A stretch of DNA of 64,000 bases from Marinobacterium jannaschii DSM 6295 (GCF_000620085.1 NZ_JHVJ01000004.1:62001-126000); one strand, 5' to 3'. Shown: positions 20,014 through 28,876, counted from the stretch's first letter. Numbers and translations are program-made. The notes: generated by a model not told the origin, from the letters alone.

Positions 20014-20132
20014 GATTCAAAGGTCGCTGGGTCGTAATTGGGATGATTGCGCTTGCTAGTGTTAATAGCTATCTGAGGATCCATCAGCGTATATGAATGA
20101 ACCTCGATTAGCTTTAATAGCATCTCTTGAGT

Positions 20133-20852
20133 CTATAAAGAGACTATATTGTAGAGTATCGATTTAGAAATTAGCTGGCTATTAGTGTTGACCCTAAGCT
20201 TTTGGCGGGCATTGCTAATATGAAATCTAGCTGTTCTATCCGATATAGATAGAATCTTTCCTATCTCCCAATAAGTTTTTCCAGCGCACAACCACTTAAT
20301 GCATTCGGCCTCTCTATTTGATAGCTGAAAAGCTTTTCTGGAGTGGTTGTTGTTTTTGATTAATTGTTCAAATCTATAATGGAATGTATTTGTAAAGGCA
20401 AATAGCTTGCTTCCAAACTGGGCGAGCCATTTCTCTTCATCTACATTGTTTGGCAGTGCTAGTCCCCAGCCCGCAATAGATTGATCAAAGCTTTGGGCTG
20501 GAACGCCAATACCTTTGATGAGGCCATACTCCTTTGCCTCTTGCCAGAACTGAATAGCCTTCGCACTTGGCTCAATTACTTTTTTGCAATCTTTCCATAT
20601 AAAGGGCCGCTTTAGAGCGGCGCAACAGTACGCTGTAGGGTCAACTAGATGATAGTCATTCTCAATATAGTGGCTAATCCACTCTGAAGGATAATTGCCA
20701 CATGACGGATTAGTAGAGGCGAGAGGGCTTGTATGTATATAGATATATCTATCCATATCTAGCTGTGAGACAGAATTCTGAAAAGCTCTTTCTAAGTCGT
20801 CGATAGACTCAGCAGAATTGGTCGAGGCAAGCAAATCCCAAATGTCTTCCAT
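20133..20852 (-). CDS. Orphan LuxR-type quorum-sensing regulator
   Basis: A 239-residue regulator with an N-terminal autoinducer-binding domain and a C-terminal LuxR helix-turn-helix (about 172-235, LSNREAECIKWLCAGKTYWE then the recognition helix around SDRTARFHISNARQKL). The acyl-homoserine-lactone pocket residues are all present: Trp58, Tyr62, Asp71, Pro72, Trp86 and Gly114, one position off TraR numbering. No luxI is in the window, so it is a LuxR solo. I choose ATG at 20852; a GTG at 20867 lies inside a lux-box-like palindrome. AT-rich, unlike the flanking core genes, and divergent from the CsgG-type gene. Confidence 0.85.
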   Translation of the reverse strand: MEDIWDLLASTNSAESIDDLERAFQNSVSQLDMDRYIYIHTSPLASTNPSCGNYPSEWISHYIENDYHLVDPTAYCCAALKRPFIWKDCKKVIEPSAKAIQFWQEAKEYGLIKGIGVPAQSFDQSIAGWGLALPNNVDEEKWLAQFGSKLFAFTNTFHYRFEQLIKNNNHSRKAFQLSNREAECIKWLCAGKTYWEIGKILSISDRTARFHISNARQKLRVNTNSQLISKSILYNIVSL

Positions 20853-20860
20853 AATCTCTA

Positions 20861-20876
20861 CTGTCACATGTGACAG
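20861..20876. promoter_or_regulatory. lux-box-like palindrome
   Basis: Perfect 16-bp palindrome CTGTCACATGTGACAG, fitting the CTG-N10-CAG core of LuxR-family operators. It sits 8 bp upstream of the luxR ATG in the divergent region. A weak -10 (TAGCAT, 20900-20905) places its centre near -43 for a rightward promoter, the classic class II position. Binding is inferred. Confidence 0.65.
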
Positions 20877-20917
20877 TTAATCCTTGTGTTCTATTGAATT
20901 AGCATTGGTGAATGCTT

Positions 20918-20946
20918 TTGATACCGCTTATTTTAATGAGTGTATA
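20918..20946 (+). promoter_or_regulatory. Possible sigma70 promoter of the CsgG-type gene
   Basis: TTGATA (20918-20923), a 17-bp spacer, then TGTATA (20941-20946), 67 bp upstream of the CsgG-type start. The -10 is weak; the AT-rich context makes chance matches likely. Confidence 0.35.
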
Positions 20947-21012
20947 TATAAGTACTGGGTGCCTGTAAATAGGTAAATGGTCTTGCTTTGGGATGGGGGA
21001 TAGAGAAGAGCT

Positions 21013-22074
21013 ATGAAATTGAATCAATTGGCTGTATGTAGCAGCGTATTATTTTTGACAGCTTGCCAATCAATGGGAAGTGGCTCACTGATTGATAACA
21101 TCACTAAGCCTGTTGCAGACATGGCGTCCGGGCACAATCAAGAACAGGCCCAGCGTGCATCGTCTGCAGAAGCTATTAGCGATAAAAGTGAAAATTCGGC
21201 ACCGTTACCAGTATTCTCAGGTTATAAAAAAATAGTTGCGGTTTCTCGATTTGAAAATCGATCATCTTTCAATAGCGAAGGGGCAATGAATTTAGGTGCT
21301 GGCATGCGAGATCAGCTTGCTGATGCACTTGTTCAAAGCGGACGCTTTGTTGTTCTAGAGCGTCAAAATTTGACTGATGTGTTTGGAGAACAGGATTTAT
21401 CTCGCAGTGGGCGGGTCCAGCGCTCCCAGTCTGCGAGAACAGGAAAGGCAACTGCTGCGCAGTTTTTGGTTCAGGGAACCATTACCGAATTTAAGATGGA
21501 CTCCGGCCAGGGGGGATCTGGAGTTTCCTTTGCTGGAATTTCCTTGGGAGGAGCTTCGTCTTCAACGCATATTGGCTTGATTGTTCGAATGATCGATACA
21601 ACTACCGGAGAGGTGGTTGCATCAGAGCGTGTGCAAGGTATAGCCGAGGGGTCGGCATCCGCTGTTAGTGTTGACTTCGGTGGCATTGGATTCAAGACCG
21701 GAAGTCAAAAGGAAGACCCCGTTAGCATGGCTGTACAGCAAGTCATAGATAAAGCTGTTCAGGCTATCGCTGTGAAGCTGGGGGATAAGCCGTATCGAGG
21801 ACGAGTTGTACAAGTTCAGAAAGGTACAGTTATTGTCTCAGCAAGTGAGCGCAATGGCACTAAGGTGGGTGATGTTTTCACCGTCTATTCAGTTGGTCGT
21901 GAGCTTAAAGATCCTCTTACTGGTGAGTTGTTGGGACGTGAAGAGAAAGAGGTTGGTCAGGTTAAGATTACTACAGTAAAAGAGAAGTATTCATTTGCCA
22001 AACATGTCGGGCGTTTCCGTCTCAAAACAGGTGACTTCATCCAAGCTATAGATTCAAACTTAGCTTTTCGTTAA
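21013..22074 (+). CDS. CsgG/HfaB-family outer-membrane lipoprotein
   Basis: A 353-residue lipoprotein with signal peptide and lipobox LTAC (lipidated Cys18), followed by a CsgG-type domain (about 70-258): IVAVSRFENRS, then MRDQLADALVQSGRFVVLER and QFLVQGTITEF. CsgG forms an oligomeric pore exporting curli subunits. The C-terminal 90 residues (GRVVQVQKGTVIVSASE then KVGDVFTVYSVG) resemble the FlgT-like C-terminal domain found on some CsgG relatives. No csgA/B/E/F homologue is recognisable here. It leads a rightward set with two unknown exported proteins, divergent from luxR. A pore or assembly role is inferred. Confidence 0.82.
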   Translation: MKLNQLAVCSSVLFLTACQSMGSGSLIDNITKPVADMASGHNQEQAQRASSAEAISDKSENSAPLPVFSGYKKIVAVSRFENRSSFNSEGAMNLGAGMRDQLADALVQSGRFVVLERQNLTDVFGEQDLSRSGRVQRSQSARTGKATAAQFLVQGTITEFKMDSGQGGSGVSFAGISLGGASSSTHIGLIVRMIDTTTGEVVASERVQGIAEGSASAVSVDFGGIGFKTGSQKEDPVSMAVQQVIDKAVQAIAVKLGDKPYRGRVVQVQKGTVIVSASERNGTKVGDVFTVYSVGRELKDPLTGELLGREEKEVGQVKITTVKEKYSFAKHVGRFRLKTGDFIQAIDSNLAFR

Positions 22075-22091
22075 TCAGTGTATTAAGGGTG

Positions 22092-22126
22092 AAAAGGAGT
22101 CATTGCTTTTAGCTGGCTCCTTTTTT
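22092..22126 (+). terminator. Terminator after the CsgG-type gene
   Basis: AAAAGGAG pairs with CTCCTTTT across a 17-base loop that itself adds two pairs, followed by T-rich sequence. It could end or attenuate transcription before the next small gene. Confidence 0.6.
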
Positions 22127-22141
22127 ATTTGGAGGGATATT

Positions 22142-22420
22142 ATGTTTTTATTTGGAAGGCAGAATTTTAAGTGTTTTTGCTTTTTTTCTGTGTCGGTGTT
22201 TCTCTTTCCTTTAGAAGCGGATGCTACAGATAAGAAAGAAAAGCGTCGTTACGAATATAGATCTAAGGCTCCTATTGTTATTGTTCCGCAAGACTATTAC
22301 GGTAGCGTTGAAGTATATATTACCTCAAAAGGCTATGTGGTTTTAAAGAAGGAAAAGGAAAAGTCCAGCTATGAAGAAATACGTAGCTACTTAAGTAATG
22401 AGGATGATTTGAATAAATAG
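22142..22420 (+). CDS. Small exported protein, unknown
   Basis: A 92-residue protein I do not recognise. The start is fixed by GGAGG eight bases upstream. A hydrophobic N-terminus (FKCFCFFSVSVFLFPL) with likely cleavage after EADA gives a mature protein of about 65 residues that is Lys/Glu/Tyr-rich, with a short beta-prone segment (APIVIVPQDYYGSVEVYITS). AT-rich codon use matches its neighbours. Position right after the CsgG-type gene suggests a periplasmic accessory or exported substrate (inference only). Confidence 0.6.
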   Translation: MFLFGRQNFKCFCFFSVSVFLFPLEADATDKKEKRRYEYRSKAPIVIVPQDYYGSVEVYITSKGYVVLKKEKEKSSYEEIRSYLSNEDDLNK

Positions 22421-22468
22421 GAACTTTTTTGTATTGAGTGATAGTTATTGGCTCTCTTTGGAGGTGTT

Positions 22469-23728
22469 ATGTTTAGAAGCTTATGCTTTTCTTTTTTGAT
22501 GTTTTTTGTATCAGGGTCAATAACTTCCGTAGGTTATGCTAGTGAGAGAGATCTCATTGTTGATAGTGTGAAAAGTGATAAAAAAACTTGTGAGAGAGCT
22601 AGGAAGGAATATCACAAGTCGCCACTGTACTTCTCTGGCATCCTCAAGGTTTGCGGGATATCTGCACCTCCTAAAAGCAAAGACAGTTCCGGATACGTTA
22701 ATGAGACGTATGATGTAAGTAAGCGTGAGGTGCGTGAAGTCTCCGTTGAGGGGTACCAAGACATACAAAATGAGATTAATGAATCTTCTTATGAATCATA
22801 TGGAGTCTCTAGGAAAATAAATAAGCTGAAGGACTGTGGAGAGGGGCAAGGTGAAGTCCATCGTAGTTTGTGCTCTAATCCTGATGAAAGTGTTTACGAA
22901 GGAGAAGCTTACTCGTTATCAGGGAGTGATGAATATTTAGAACAACTAGAGCAGAATCAGCTCGAGCTGAATGAGGCATATGACAGCTATTTAGAAAGTG
23001 CTGAAGTAACAGATGAAGTACTTAGTAATCTTATTGATGACCTGGTCGGGAGTAAAAGTCTAGAGGTTGGGGTTTCACATAAAGCTAATTTTAATAGTTC
23101 TGATGATTTGGAAAAGAGTAACCTTGATCTAACGCCTAGCCCTGTCGAAAAAAGTGAATTGTTGGCGGATATCTATGAAAAAAGTCGTAGTCAGGATATA
23201 AAGGCTCCAAACCCCTCTTGGCGAGCACTTCTACCTTCTTGGGTCCCAGGTTCTCAGCCAGCAATGATCGAGAGGTCGATGGATGAATATGGAGATGGTA
23301 TTGAGAAAGTGCGTAAGATTGGTCGAGGAGATCTAGTTCCCGAGAGAGCTGCATGCGGAGATGTTTTCTGGAATAGAGAAAAGGTTTATGGGCAAACGCC
23401 TCAACAATTAAAGCGATTTCATTCACGATGTGAAAGTCATTCAAAACTAACGATGAATGGAGGCAAAGCAGCTATCGCTGTTTCTGGAGCAGGATTTATA
23501 ACCTCTTTCGGTGCTGAATTAATATCAGCAGGAGTTGATGGAAGTCTTAGTACAGATGATAAGTTGAGCCTATCCTCTGGGGTGGTGAATCATGCGATTA
23601 GTTTGACTACTAATGCTGCTACCAAAAAGACATCGATGGTTCTTGAAGGGGTTGGGCTTATTGAAGCGGGGGCTGAGACTGCTAATGCAGGAATAAAATC
23701 TTATTACGAGGAAGCTAAGAAGCCATAA
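22469..23728 (+). CDS. Exported protein of unknown function (419 aa)
   Basis: Not recognised. ATG at 22469 is preceded by GGAGG six bases upstream; a signal peptide covers residues 1-24 (cleavage likely after SVGYA). The N-terminal mature part has paired Cys (KKTCERARKEYHKS, ILKVCG), the middle (about 90-240) is acidic and low-complexity, and the C-terminal 110 residues hold another Cys pair and a Gly/Ala-rich hydrophobic stretch (GGKAAIAVSGAGF, then SFGAELISAGVDG) that could insert in a membrane or form a glycine-zipper helix. AT-rich like the rest of the island. Candidate cargo or partner of the CsgG-type lipoprotein. Confidence 0.6.
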   Translation: MFRSLCFSFLMFFVSGSITSVGYASERDLIVDSVKSDKKTCERARKEYHKSPLYFSGILKVCGISAPPKSKDSSGYVNETYDVSKREVREVSVEGYQDIQNEINESSYESYGVSRKINKLKDCGEGQGEVHRSLCSNPDESVYEGEAYSLSGSDEYLEQLEQNQLELNEAYDSYLESAEVTDEVLSNLIDDLVGSKSLEVGVSHKANFNSSDDLEKSNLDLTPSPVEKSELLADIYEKSRSQDIKAPNPSWRALLPSWVPGSQPAMIERSMDEYGDGIEKVRKIGRGDLVPERAACGDVFWNREKVYGQTPQQLKRFHSRCESHSKLTMNGGKAAIAVSGAGFITSFGAELISAGVDGSLSTDDKLSLSSGVVNHAISLTTNAATKKTSMVLEGVGLIEAGAETANAGIKSYYEEAKKP

Positions 23729-23735
23729 GTTTAGA

Positions 23736-23835
23736 GGGTGTTCATAGTTCTGTGTCATCCGAGTTTTACAGATCGACGTATTCGTCGATCCGACCTTCGA
23801 AGTGGATGCTCAACTGAGACAGTGTCAGATTCCAG
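23736..23835 (-). mobile_element. IS256 3'-end remnant
   Basis: Begins with GGGTGTTCATAGTTCTGTGTC, an IS256-type terminal repeat, then contains on the minus strand the last 22 codons of an IS256 transposase (23769-23834, ending GRIDEYVDL) and its TAA stop. It lies in the same orientation as the full IS256 at 18.7-20.0 kb but differs from it at several bases, so it is a sister isoform. It abuts the 74-bp palindromic element. Confidence 0.8.
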
Positions 23836-23909
23836 GGTAGTGTTCAAAGTTCTGTGTCTTTTCCTACACTGACTAAAACAGGGAGCGATACAGAACTTTG
23901 AACACTACC
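23836..23909. repeat. 74-bp MITE-like element made of IS256 ends
   Basis: Terminal inverted repeats of 20 bp (GGTAGTGTTCAAAGTTCTGT and its complement) bound a 74-bp unit. Positions 23836-23888 match, in inverse orientation and with one substitution, the transposase-upstream end of the IS256 copy (19961-20013); the rest is the same terminal repeat reversed. The transcript could fold into a hairpin. Confidence 0.75.
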
Positions 23910-24118
23910 AAGAGGGCTGCTCTGCTACCCTGCTAAGACCCATCGCCTCAATCACATCTATCTATATCGCGCCCGAATATGCTACCTCAGCGTATTAATC
24001 TCATTTGCCAACGTATGTTGATTACTTGTCAGGCCGCCAATGATTTCAGCTCAAAGAGCCAGAATCGTTTTATCGGGTGCAGATTTAGAAGGCGGATGAA
24101 GTACGGAGCAGGGCAGGC

Positions 24119-25183
24119 TTAGTCCTGCAGCTGTTGCCTGAAAAAACGCACCAGTTCCCGGTTCATATGTTGGTGAAATGCTTGACGGTCGAAGCCCGGT
24201 TTATCGACACAGAGTAGCTCCCAGGTGTCCGGTTCAGACTGCTTCAAGGCCGGACGGCAGCGGGGCAGCAGAAAACTAAAGTGACCGGCATCTTCAATCC
24301 AGTGGAACTCAGCACGCTCGTCCAGGGCGTCGGCAATCGGCTGCGCATTGCTGTTATGGGGTACCCGCTTGTCTTCAAGCCCGGACCAAAGCTGTACTGG
24401 CACCTCAATACCCGCCAGTGCATTTGCATCAAAGGCGATACCCAGTCCCGGCGCGGCAATAGCGGCGGCACCGATACGTCGGTCAGCGCCCCAGGCTGCT
24501 GGTGGGAGCTGTGGCAGATCGCTCTTGGCCAGGCTGGCAACCAGTCCCTCTTTACAGGCAAACTCTTCCGGGACTGATTCGCAGTGGCTCGCTGCCCGGT
24601 CAAGGTTCGGCAGGGCTCCGATCAGGTTGAGTGCTGTCAGGCCGCCTGCAGAAAAGCCGAAGATGCCTACCTTGCCATCTCTGAGCGCCTCGCGCTGCGG
24701 CCAATGCTTGGTTAGTTGGTCGATGGTCTGGCTGATATGGCGTGGCCGATCCAGAACCCACTGTGGTGATGGCGAGCTCATATCGCCGAAGGTATTGCCG
24801 CTATGGCTTGGTGCAGCAACGACAAAGCCCGCCTGGGCCAGTGCCAGTGCCGTGTTGGCATGACTACCGAGCCAGCCACCATAACCGTGGGAAATCAGGA
24901 TCAGGGGCCGGTCCTTCCCTTTTATCGGTGCATTCAGGGCCAGGGCCTGGCCGAATGGGCTGTTGGGATTCTCAGGTACGGGGCTGTCAGTGGGATACCA
25001 GATGCCGATCTGCAGTGGCTTTTCTTCAGGTAACTCTACCGCTAGTAGGCTGAAGCCGGTGGCATAAGTCGATAGCGGCACGCTGAGTAGTGCGAGGGTC
25101 AGAAGCTGCAGCAGTATTTGCCAGAACAACCGTGGGCTGCTGTCTGTTGCTGCAGTGATTTTCATCGGCTGTTGCGGGGGCAT
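24119..25183 (-). CDS. Exported alpha/beta hydrolase (dienelactone/PAF-AH-like)
   Basis: A 354-residue secreted or periplasmic hydrolase. The start at 25183 has GGAG eight bases upstream; longer in-frame starts would run into the divergent regulator gene. A hydrophobic signal segment (about 18-42, LLQLLTLALLSVPLSTYA) leads into an alpha/beta-hydrolase domain with oxyanion motif SHGYGGW, nucleophile elbow GFSAGG and a late catalytic His in EDAGHFSF. The acid is probably in LEDKR. Substrate unknown; an esterase or platelet-activating-factor acetylhydrolase-like role fits. Divergent from an AraC-type gene that may control it. Confidence 0.75.
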   Translation of the reverse strand: MPPQQPMKITAATDSSPRLFWQILLQLLTLALLSVPLSTYATGFSLLAVELPEEKPLQIGIWYPTDSPVPENPNSPFGQALALNAPIKGKDRPLILISHGYGGWLGSHANTALALAQAGFVVAAPSHSGNTFGDMSSPSPQWVLDRPRHISQTIDQLTKHWPQREALRDGKVGIFGFSAGGLTALNLIGALPNLDRAASHCESVPEEFACKEGLVASLAKSDLPQLPPAAWGADRRIGAAAIAAPGLGIAFDANALAGIEVPVQLWSGLEDKRVPHNSNAQPIADALDERAEFHWIEDAGHFSFLLPRCRPALKQSEPDTWELLCVDKPGFDRQAFHQHMNRELVRFFRQQLQD

Positions 25184-25344
25184 AGCATTACTCCATACGG
25201 GACTGTTAGAGGTGACGATAGTGCCGCTAGCCTGCCAAAATAGCGTCCTCAATCGCGATTCAGGTCGAAGCAGAACGCGATTTAGGCCATAGTCCTGCGC
25301 ATAATGTTCTGACGGACAATGTATCAGAAGGAGTTTGTACCCCC

Positions 25345-26379
25345 ATGGTTTTCTTGCCCCTGCCCATCGTGGCGGCACTGGTGCTGGCGACGATGTTGCT
25401 TATCTTGCGTGAGCGCCTGCTGTCTGCACCCGCCGGACGTGTGTTCGGAATCTTGTTATTGCTGTACTGCGTTGAATCGGTATTGATCGGTATCCGTTGG
25501 GGCTACGACATCATGTATCTGCTGCCCCTGCAGTCGTGGATCGCCGCCTTGTGGTGCCCCTTGGCCTGGATTGCATTTCGCAGTCTCAGTCATGGTAAGC
25601 CCAGTTGGCAATGGCCGGATGACTGGCCGCATCTGTTGCCCGTGTCGGCTGTGACGCTGTGCATACTGTTTGGACCGTCTCCCATCGAGGTGATCTTGAT
25701 GCTGACCTATCTGGTCTACGGTGTGATGCTGGCGCGCCTGGCCCGGCGTGGGCCCGATGCCCTGGGTATGGTGCGCCTGAGTAGCGCGGTGCTGAGTCAT
25801 CGCGCTCTGGTGGTGACCGCATTGCTGATGTTCTTTTTTGTGCTGGTGGACCTGCTGATCTCCATCGATATACATGGCTATCAGGGCCAGCATGCCTCGA
25901 CAGTAGTGGCGATTGCCACTGTGCCGATGCTGCTTTTGTTGGGTGTGGCTGCTGCCGTTGCTGGGCAAGAGCGGGTAGAGGCAAAGGAGGATGAAGAGTT
26001 GGAGCCGAGGCCGGAGGTCAATGAGGAGGCTGTCGATGTAGAGGCTCAGCAACTAATGCCGCAATTACAGACATTGGTGCAGCAACTGGGGCTGTACAAA
26101 GATCCTGAGCTTAATCTGCAGTGTCTGGCACGTAAATGTGGTGTTCCGGCACGGCGTGTGTCGCGCGCAATCAATCTGGTGACCGGACAGAATGTTTCAC
26201 AGTGGGTGAACGAGCAGCGGATCACTGCGGCCTGTGAGCTGCTGAAAAGTAGTGACGGGAGCGTGACATCAATTATGGAAGCGGTGGGTTTTATGACCAA
26301 GTCCAACTTCAATCGTGAGTTTAAGCGGGTCACGGGCACTACGCCGAGCGCCTGGCGGAGTGCCTCTGATTCCGGCTAA
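25345..26379 (+). CDS. AraC-family regulator with membrane N-terminus
   Basis: A 344-residue regulator. The first 210 residues hold about six or seven hydrophobic helices (IVAALVLATMLLIL, IMYLLPLQSWIAALWCPLAW and others). A charged linker (about 215-235) then leads to a C-terminal AraC helix-turn-helix pair (about 250-340: LARKCGVPARRVSRAINLVT and SIMEAVGFMTKSNFNREFKR). Such membrane-anchored AraC proteins are thought to sense envelope signals. AAGGAG is ten bases before the ATG. Its divergent hydrolase neighbour is a plausible target (inference). The stop overlaps the convergent transporter by four bases. Confidence 0.85.
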   Translation: MVFLPLPIVAALVLATMLLILRERLLSAPAGRVFGILLLLYCVESVLIGIRWGYDIMYLLPLQSWIAALWCPLAWIAFRSLSHGKPSWQWPDDWPHLLPVSAVTLCILFGPSPIEVILMLTYLVYGVMLARLARRGPDALGMVRLSSAVLSHRALVVTALLMFFFVLVDLLISIDIHGYQGQHASTVVAIATVPMLLLLGVAAAVAGQERVEAKEDEELEPRPEVNEEAVDVEAQQLMPQLQTLVQQLGLYKDPELNLQCLARKCGVPARRVSRAINLVTGQNVSQWVNEQRITAACELLKSSDGSVTSIMEAVGFMTKSNFNREFKRVTGTTPSAWRSASDSG

Positions 26380-27311
26380 CCTGTCTGAGTCTCAGGACGC
26401 TTCAGCTTCGGCAGCAGCAGTGAGTCACTGAACAGGATCAGGAAGTGGAACAGCACGCAGACCAACAAGGCTTCGCCCAGCGCCTGGTTAAGGGCCGTGA
26501 GCACGCTGACAGCAACAGGCAGGGTTTTCTGTGAGCCGGTAAATAGCAGCGCCAGGGTGACCGACCAGTCCAGTTGTATCGCTTTGGCCGCCAGCCAGCA
26601 GAGCAGCATCAGGCCAAAGTGAATGATCAGGGTGGCCAGTGCAATCTTGATCAGATCAGCCCCCTCTATCTGGCGCAGAACCTCAGCGGAGTCTGACATC
26701 GCCATCCAGACGGTGACGATCACGCAGAGAGAGGGCAGGTATTGCAATGCCAGGGATTGTGGTGACAGGCTGAGCAGAGTACGCAGCGCGGCACCGACGA
26801 TAAATGGCAGCAGCACCAGCTTCAGCAGGGTCAGTAGCAGCGGCAGCGGTGAAATGCTGATATCGCCGCTTTGACTCAGGGTAAGTGCCAGCATAAAGGG
26901 CAGGGTGAAGATGCCGACGATATTGAGTATCACTGTCATCACCAGCGCCCAGAGGCTGCGGCCGCCGCAGAGCTGAGTCATGACAATACAGGTCGAAAGG
27001 GTGGAGGGCACGGTGGATTTCACTACCAGTCCCAGAGTCATGCCCGCGCCAAAACCAAGCAGGCTGGCAGTGGCGGCGCCTAACAGCGGCCCAATCAGCA
27101 GTGAAATCACCCCGGCGGCCAGAGTCGCTTTGATAAATACGGACTCGCGGGGAAGTTCTTTCAGGTTGGTCTGGTAGCCATTGACCAGAAAGATAGTGGC
27201 GACCATCCAGGGAATCAGTCCGATCTGCTTAAGCAGGGTACCCGCTTCAGGTGCGACATAGGCGATGGCAAATGCCACTAACAGTCCGCTGGGAAGAAAG
27301 GCGCTTTTCAC
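26376..27311 (-). CDS. Bile acid:sodium symporter-like (SBF-like) transporter
   Basis: A 311-residue integral membrane protein with nine to ten helices and the SBF-like signatures FLVNGYQTNLKEL near the N-terminus, KSTVPSTLSTCIVMTQL in the middle and LLFTGSQKTLPVAVSVL late. Members relate to the BASS/YfeH transporters; the substrate is an organic anion in characterised relatives but is unknown here. Monocistronic and convergent with the AraC-type gene. Confidence 0.8.
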   Translation of the reverse strand: MKSAFLPSGLLVAFAIAYVAPEAGTLLKQIGLIPWMVATIFLVNGYQTNLKELPRESVFIKATLAAGVISLLIGPLLGAATASLLGFGAGMTLGLVVKSTVPSTLSTCIVMTQLCGGRSLWALVMTVILNIVGIFTLPFMLALTLSQSGDISISPLPLLLTLLKLVLLPFIVGAALRTLLSLSPQSLALQYLPSLCVIVTVWMAMSDSAEVLRQIEGADLIKIALATLIIHFGLMLLCWLAAKAIQLDWSVTLALLFTGSQKTLPVAVSVLTALNQALGEALLVCVLFHFLILFSDSLLLPKLKRPETQTG

Positions 27312-27585
27312 TATCGATTCCTTTTACGAGTATTCACTACAAAACTGCTGTGTAGTGAGTGGAAGAACATTAGGATGCCGCATAGTTTTTTATAAAATCA
27401 AGGAAAAAGACTGTCTTCGAAACTGAATCCAGTGATCTTATCTGTCTGTACCTTGAAGGTCGATGATTACTCTTGTAGTTTTGTGTAATAAATAGTCCAA
27501 TTTTCGATCACAAGTTTGTAAAAATCGCTGGTTAAGCTATGATTTTGTAAAAGAACTACAAGAATTACCTAGCCAGGAGAGAATC

Positions 27586-27783
27586 ATGCAGCCAACTATG
27601 ACTAGCCGTACAATCGCAATTTTGGCAGTCGATGGTGAAAACTACGAAGTTTCCGGTCACTTTGAAGGCCAGAAACGCAAGGCGAGCTGGTATACAGTGA
27701 CCCGTTCCAGTGATCGTTCCGTCAGTGTAGATAAGTTGGACCAGTTCCCGACTCACGATTCACTGCGTACGTTGATGAACTGA
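27586..27783 (+). CDS. Small hypothetical protein
   Basis: A 65-residue cytoplasmic protein I cannot assign. It has AGGAGAG before the ATG, ordinary host codon use and its own terminator, which together support a real gene. Predicted mostly beta (TIAILAVDGENYEVSGHFE) with a short C-terminal helix. An AT-rich 274-bp promoter region precedes it. Confidence 0.6.
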   Translation: MQPTMTSRTIAILAVDGENYEVSGHFEGQKRKASWYTVTRSSDRSVSVDKLDQFPTHDSLRTLMN

Positions 27784-27837
27784 TCAGAAATAGCGATTTC
27801 ACTGTTCGGCCGTAGCGATACACCCGCAGCGAACAGT

Positions 27838-27873
27838 AAAAAAGCCGGGCATGGAAACATGCCCGGCTTTTTA
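27838..27873. terminator. Bidirectional terminator
   Basis: Ten-base stem GCCGGGCATG/CATGCCCGGC with GAAA loop, flanked by A-run and T-run, between the 65-aa gene and the convergent cysK. Confidence 0.92.
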
Positions 27874-27907
27874 ATGGCTGCGCTTCAGCTGAGACGGCCT
27901 GTGAGGC

Positions 27908-28876
27908 TTACTGAGCGGTCTCGTTATCGGAAAACACGCCTTCAAACAACGGCGATGACAGATAACGCTCGCCGGAATCCGGCAGGACCACCACGATCTG
28001 CTTACCTTTATTCTCCGGCTCGGCGGCCAGGCGCAGTGCTGCGCAGATTGCCGCACCACTGGAGATACCCGCCAGAATACCTTCCTGTTTCATCAGGTCG
28101 TGTGCCGTCGCAATGGCGTCTTCATTGCTGACCTGTTCTACCCGGTCGATCAGCTCTAGATCCAGGTTGCCCGGGATAAAGCCGGCACCGATACCCTGAA
28201 TCTTATGCGGTGATGGTTTCACCTCTTCGCCATTGATTGTCTGAGTGATGACCGGAGAAGCGGTTGGCTCTACGGCTACCGAGGTGATCGCCTTGCCCTG
28301 AGTCGTCTTAATGTAGCGCGAGGTGCCGCTGATGGTACCGCCGGTGCCTACGCCCGCAACCAGAATATCGATAGCGCCATCGGTGTCCTGCCAGATCTCC
28401 GGGCCGGTGGTTTTTTCGTGGATCTCAGGGTTTGCCGGGTTTTCGAATTGCTGCAGCATCAGGTATTTGTCGGCGTCAGAGTCGACCAGCTCCTGGGCTT
28501 TTTCGATTGCACCTTTCATGCCTTTAGCCGGCTCGGTGAGGACAATATCGGCACCCAGTGCTTTCATCAGCTGACGACGCTCCAGACTCATAGAGGATGG
28601 CATAGTCAGGGTGATCTGGTAGCCACGTGATGCGGCGACGAAGGCCAATGCGATACCGGTGTTACCGCTGGTCGGCTCGACCAGTACCATGCCTGGCTTC
28701 AGTTGGCCGGATTGTTCCGCTGACCAGATCATATTGGCGCCAATGCGGCACTTTACAGAACCTGCAGGGTTGCGGGATTCGATCTTGGCGTAGATGTCTG
28801 CGTCTGGGGCCAGGCGTTTCAGGCGAACCAGTGGTGTACCGCCGATGGTCTGGGAGTTATCTTCAAAAGTGTTCAT
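27908..28876 (-). CDS. cysK: Cysteine synthase A
   Basis: O-acetylserine sulfhydrylase, joining sulfide to O-acetylserine. PLP-binding Lys lies in [16 protein letters not shown]; the substrate loop is [10 protein letters not shown], and the glycine-rich phosphate loop is [11 protein letters not shown] start at 28876 (322 aa) because AAGGGA is spaced nine bases from this ATG and CysK enzymes are about 323 aa; in-frame starts at 28885 and 28921 fit less well. A second cysteine synthase relative lies at 42981. Confidence 0.93.
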   Translation of the reverse strand: MNTFEDNSQTIGGTPLVRLKRLAPDADIYAKIESRNPAGSVKCRIGANMIWSAEQSGQLKPGMVLVEPTSGNTGIALAFVAASRGYQITLTMPSSMSLERRQLMKALGADIVLTEPAKGMKGAIEKAQELVDSDADKYLMLQQFENPANPEIHEKTTGPEIWQDTDGAIDILVAGVGTGGTISGTSRYIKTTQGKAITSVAVEPTASPVITQTINGEEVKPSPHKIQGIGAGFIPGNLDLELIDRVEQVSNEDAIATAHDLMKQEGILAGISSGAAICAALRLAAEPENKGKQIVVVLPDSGERYLSSPLFEGVFSDNETAQ

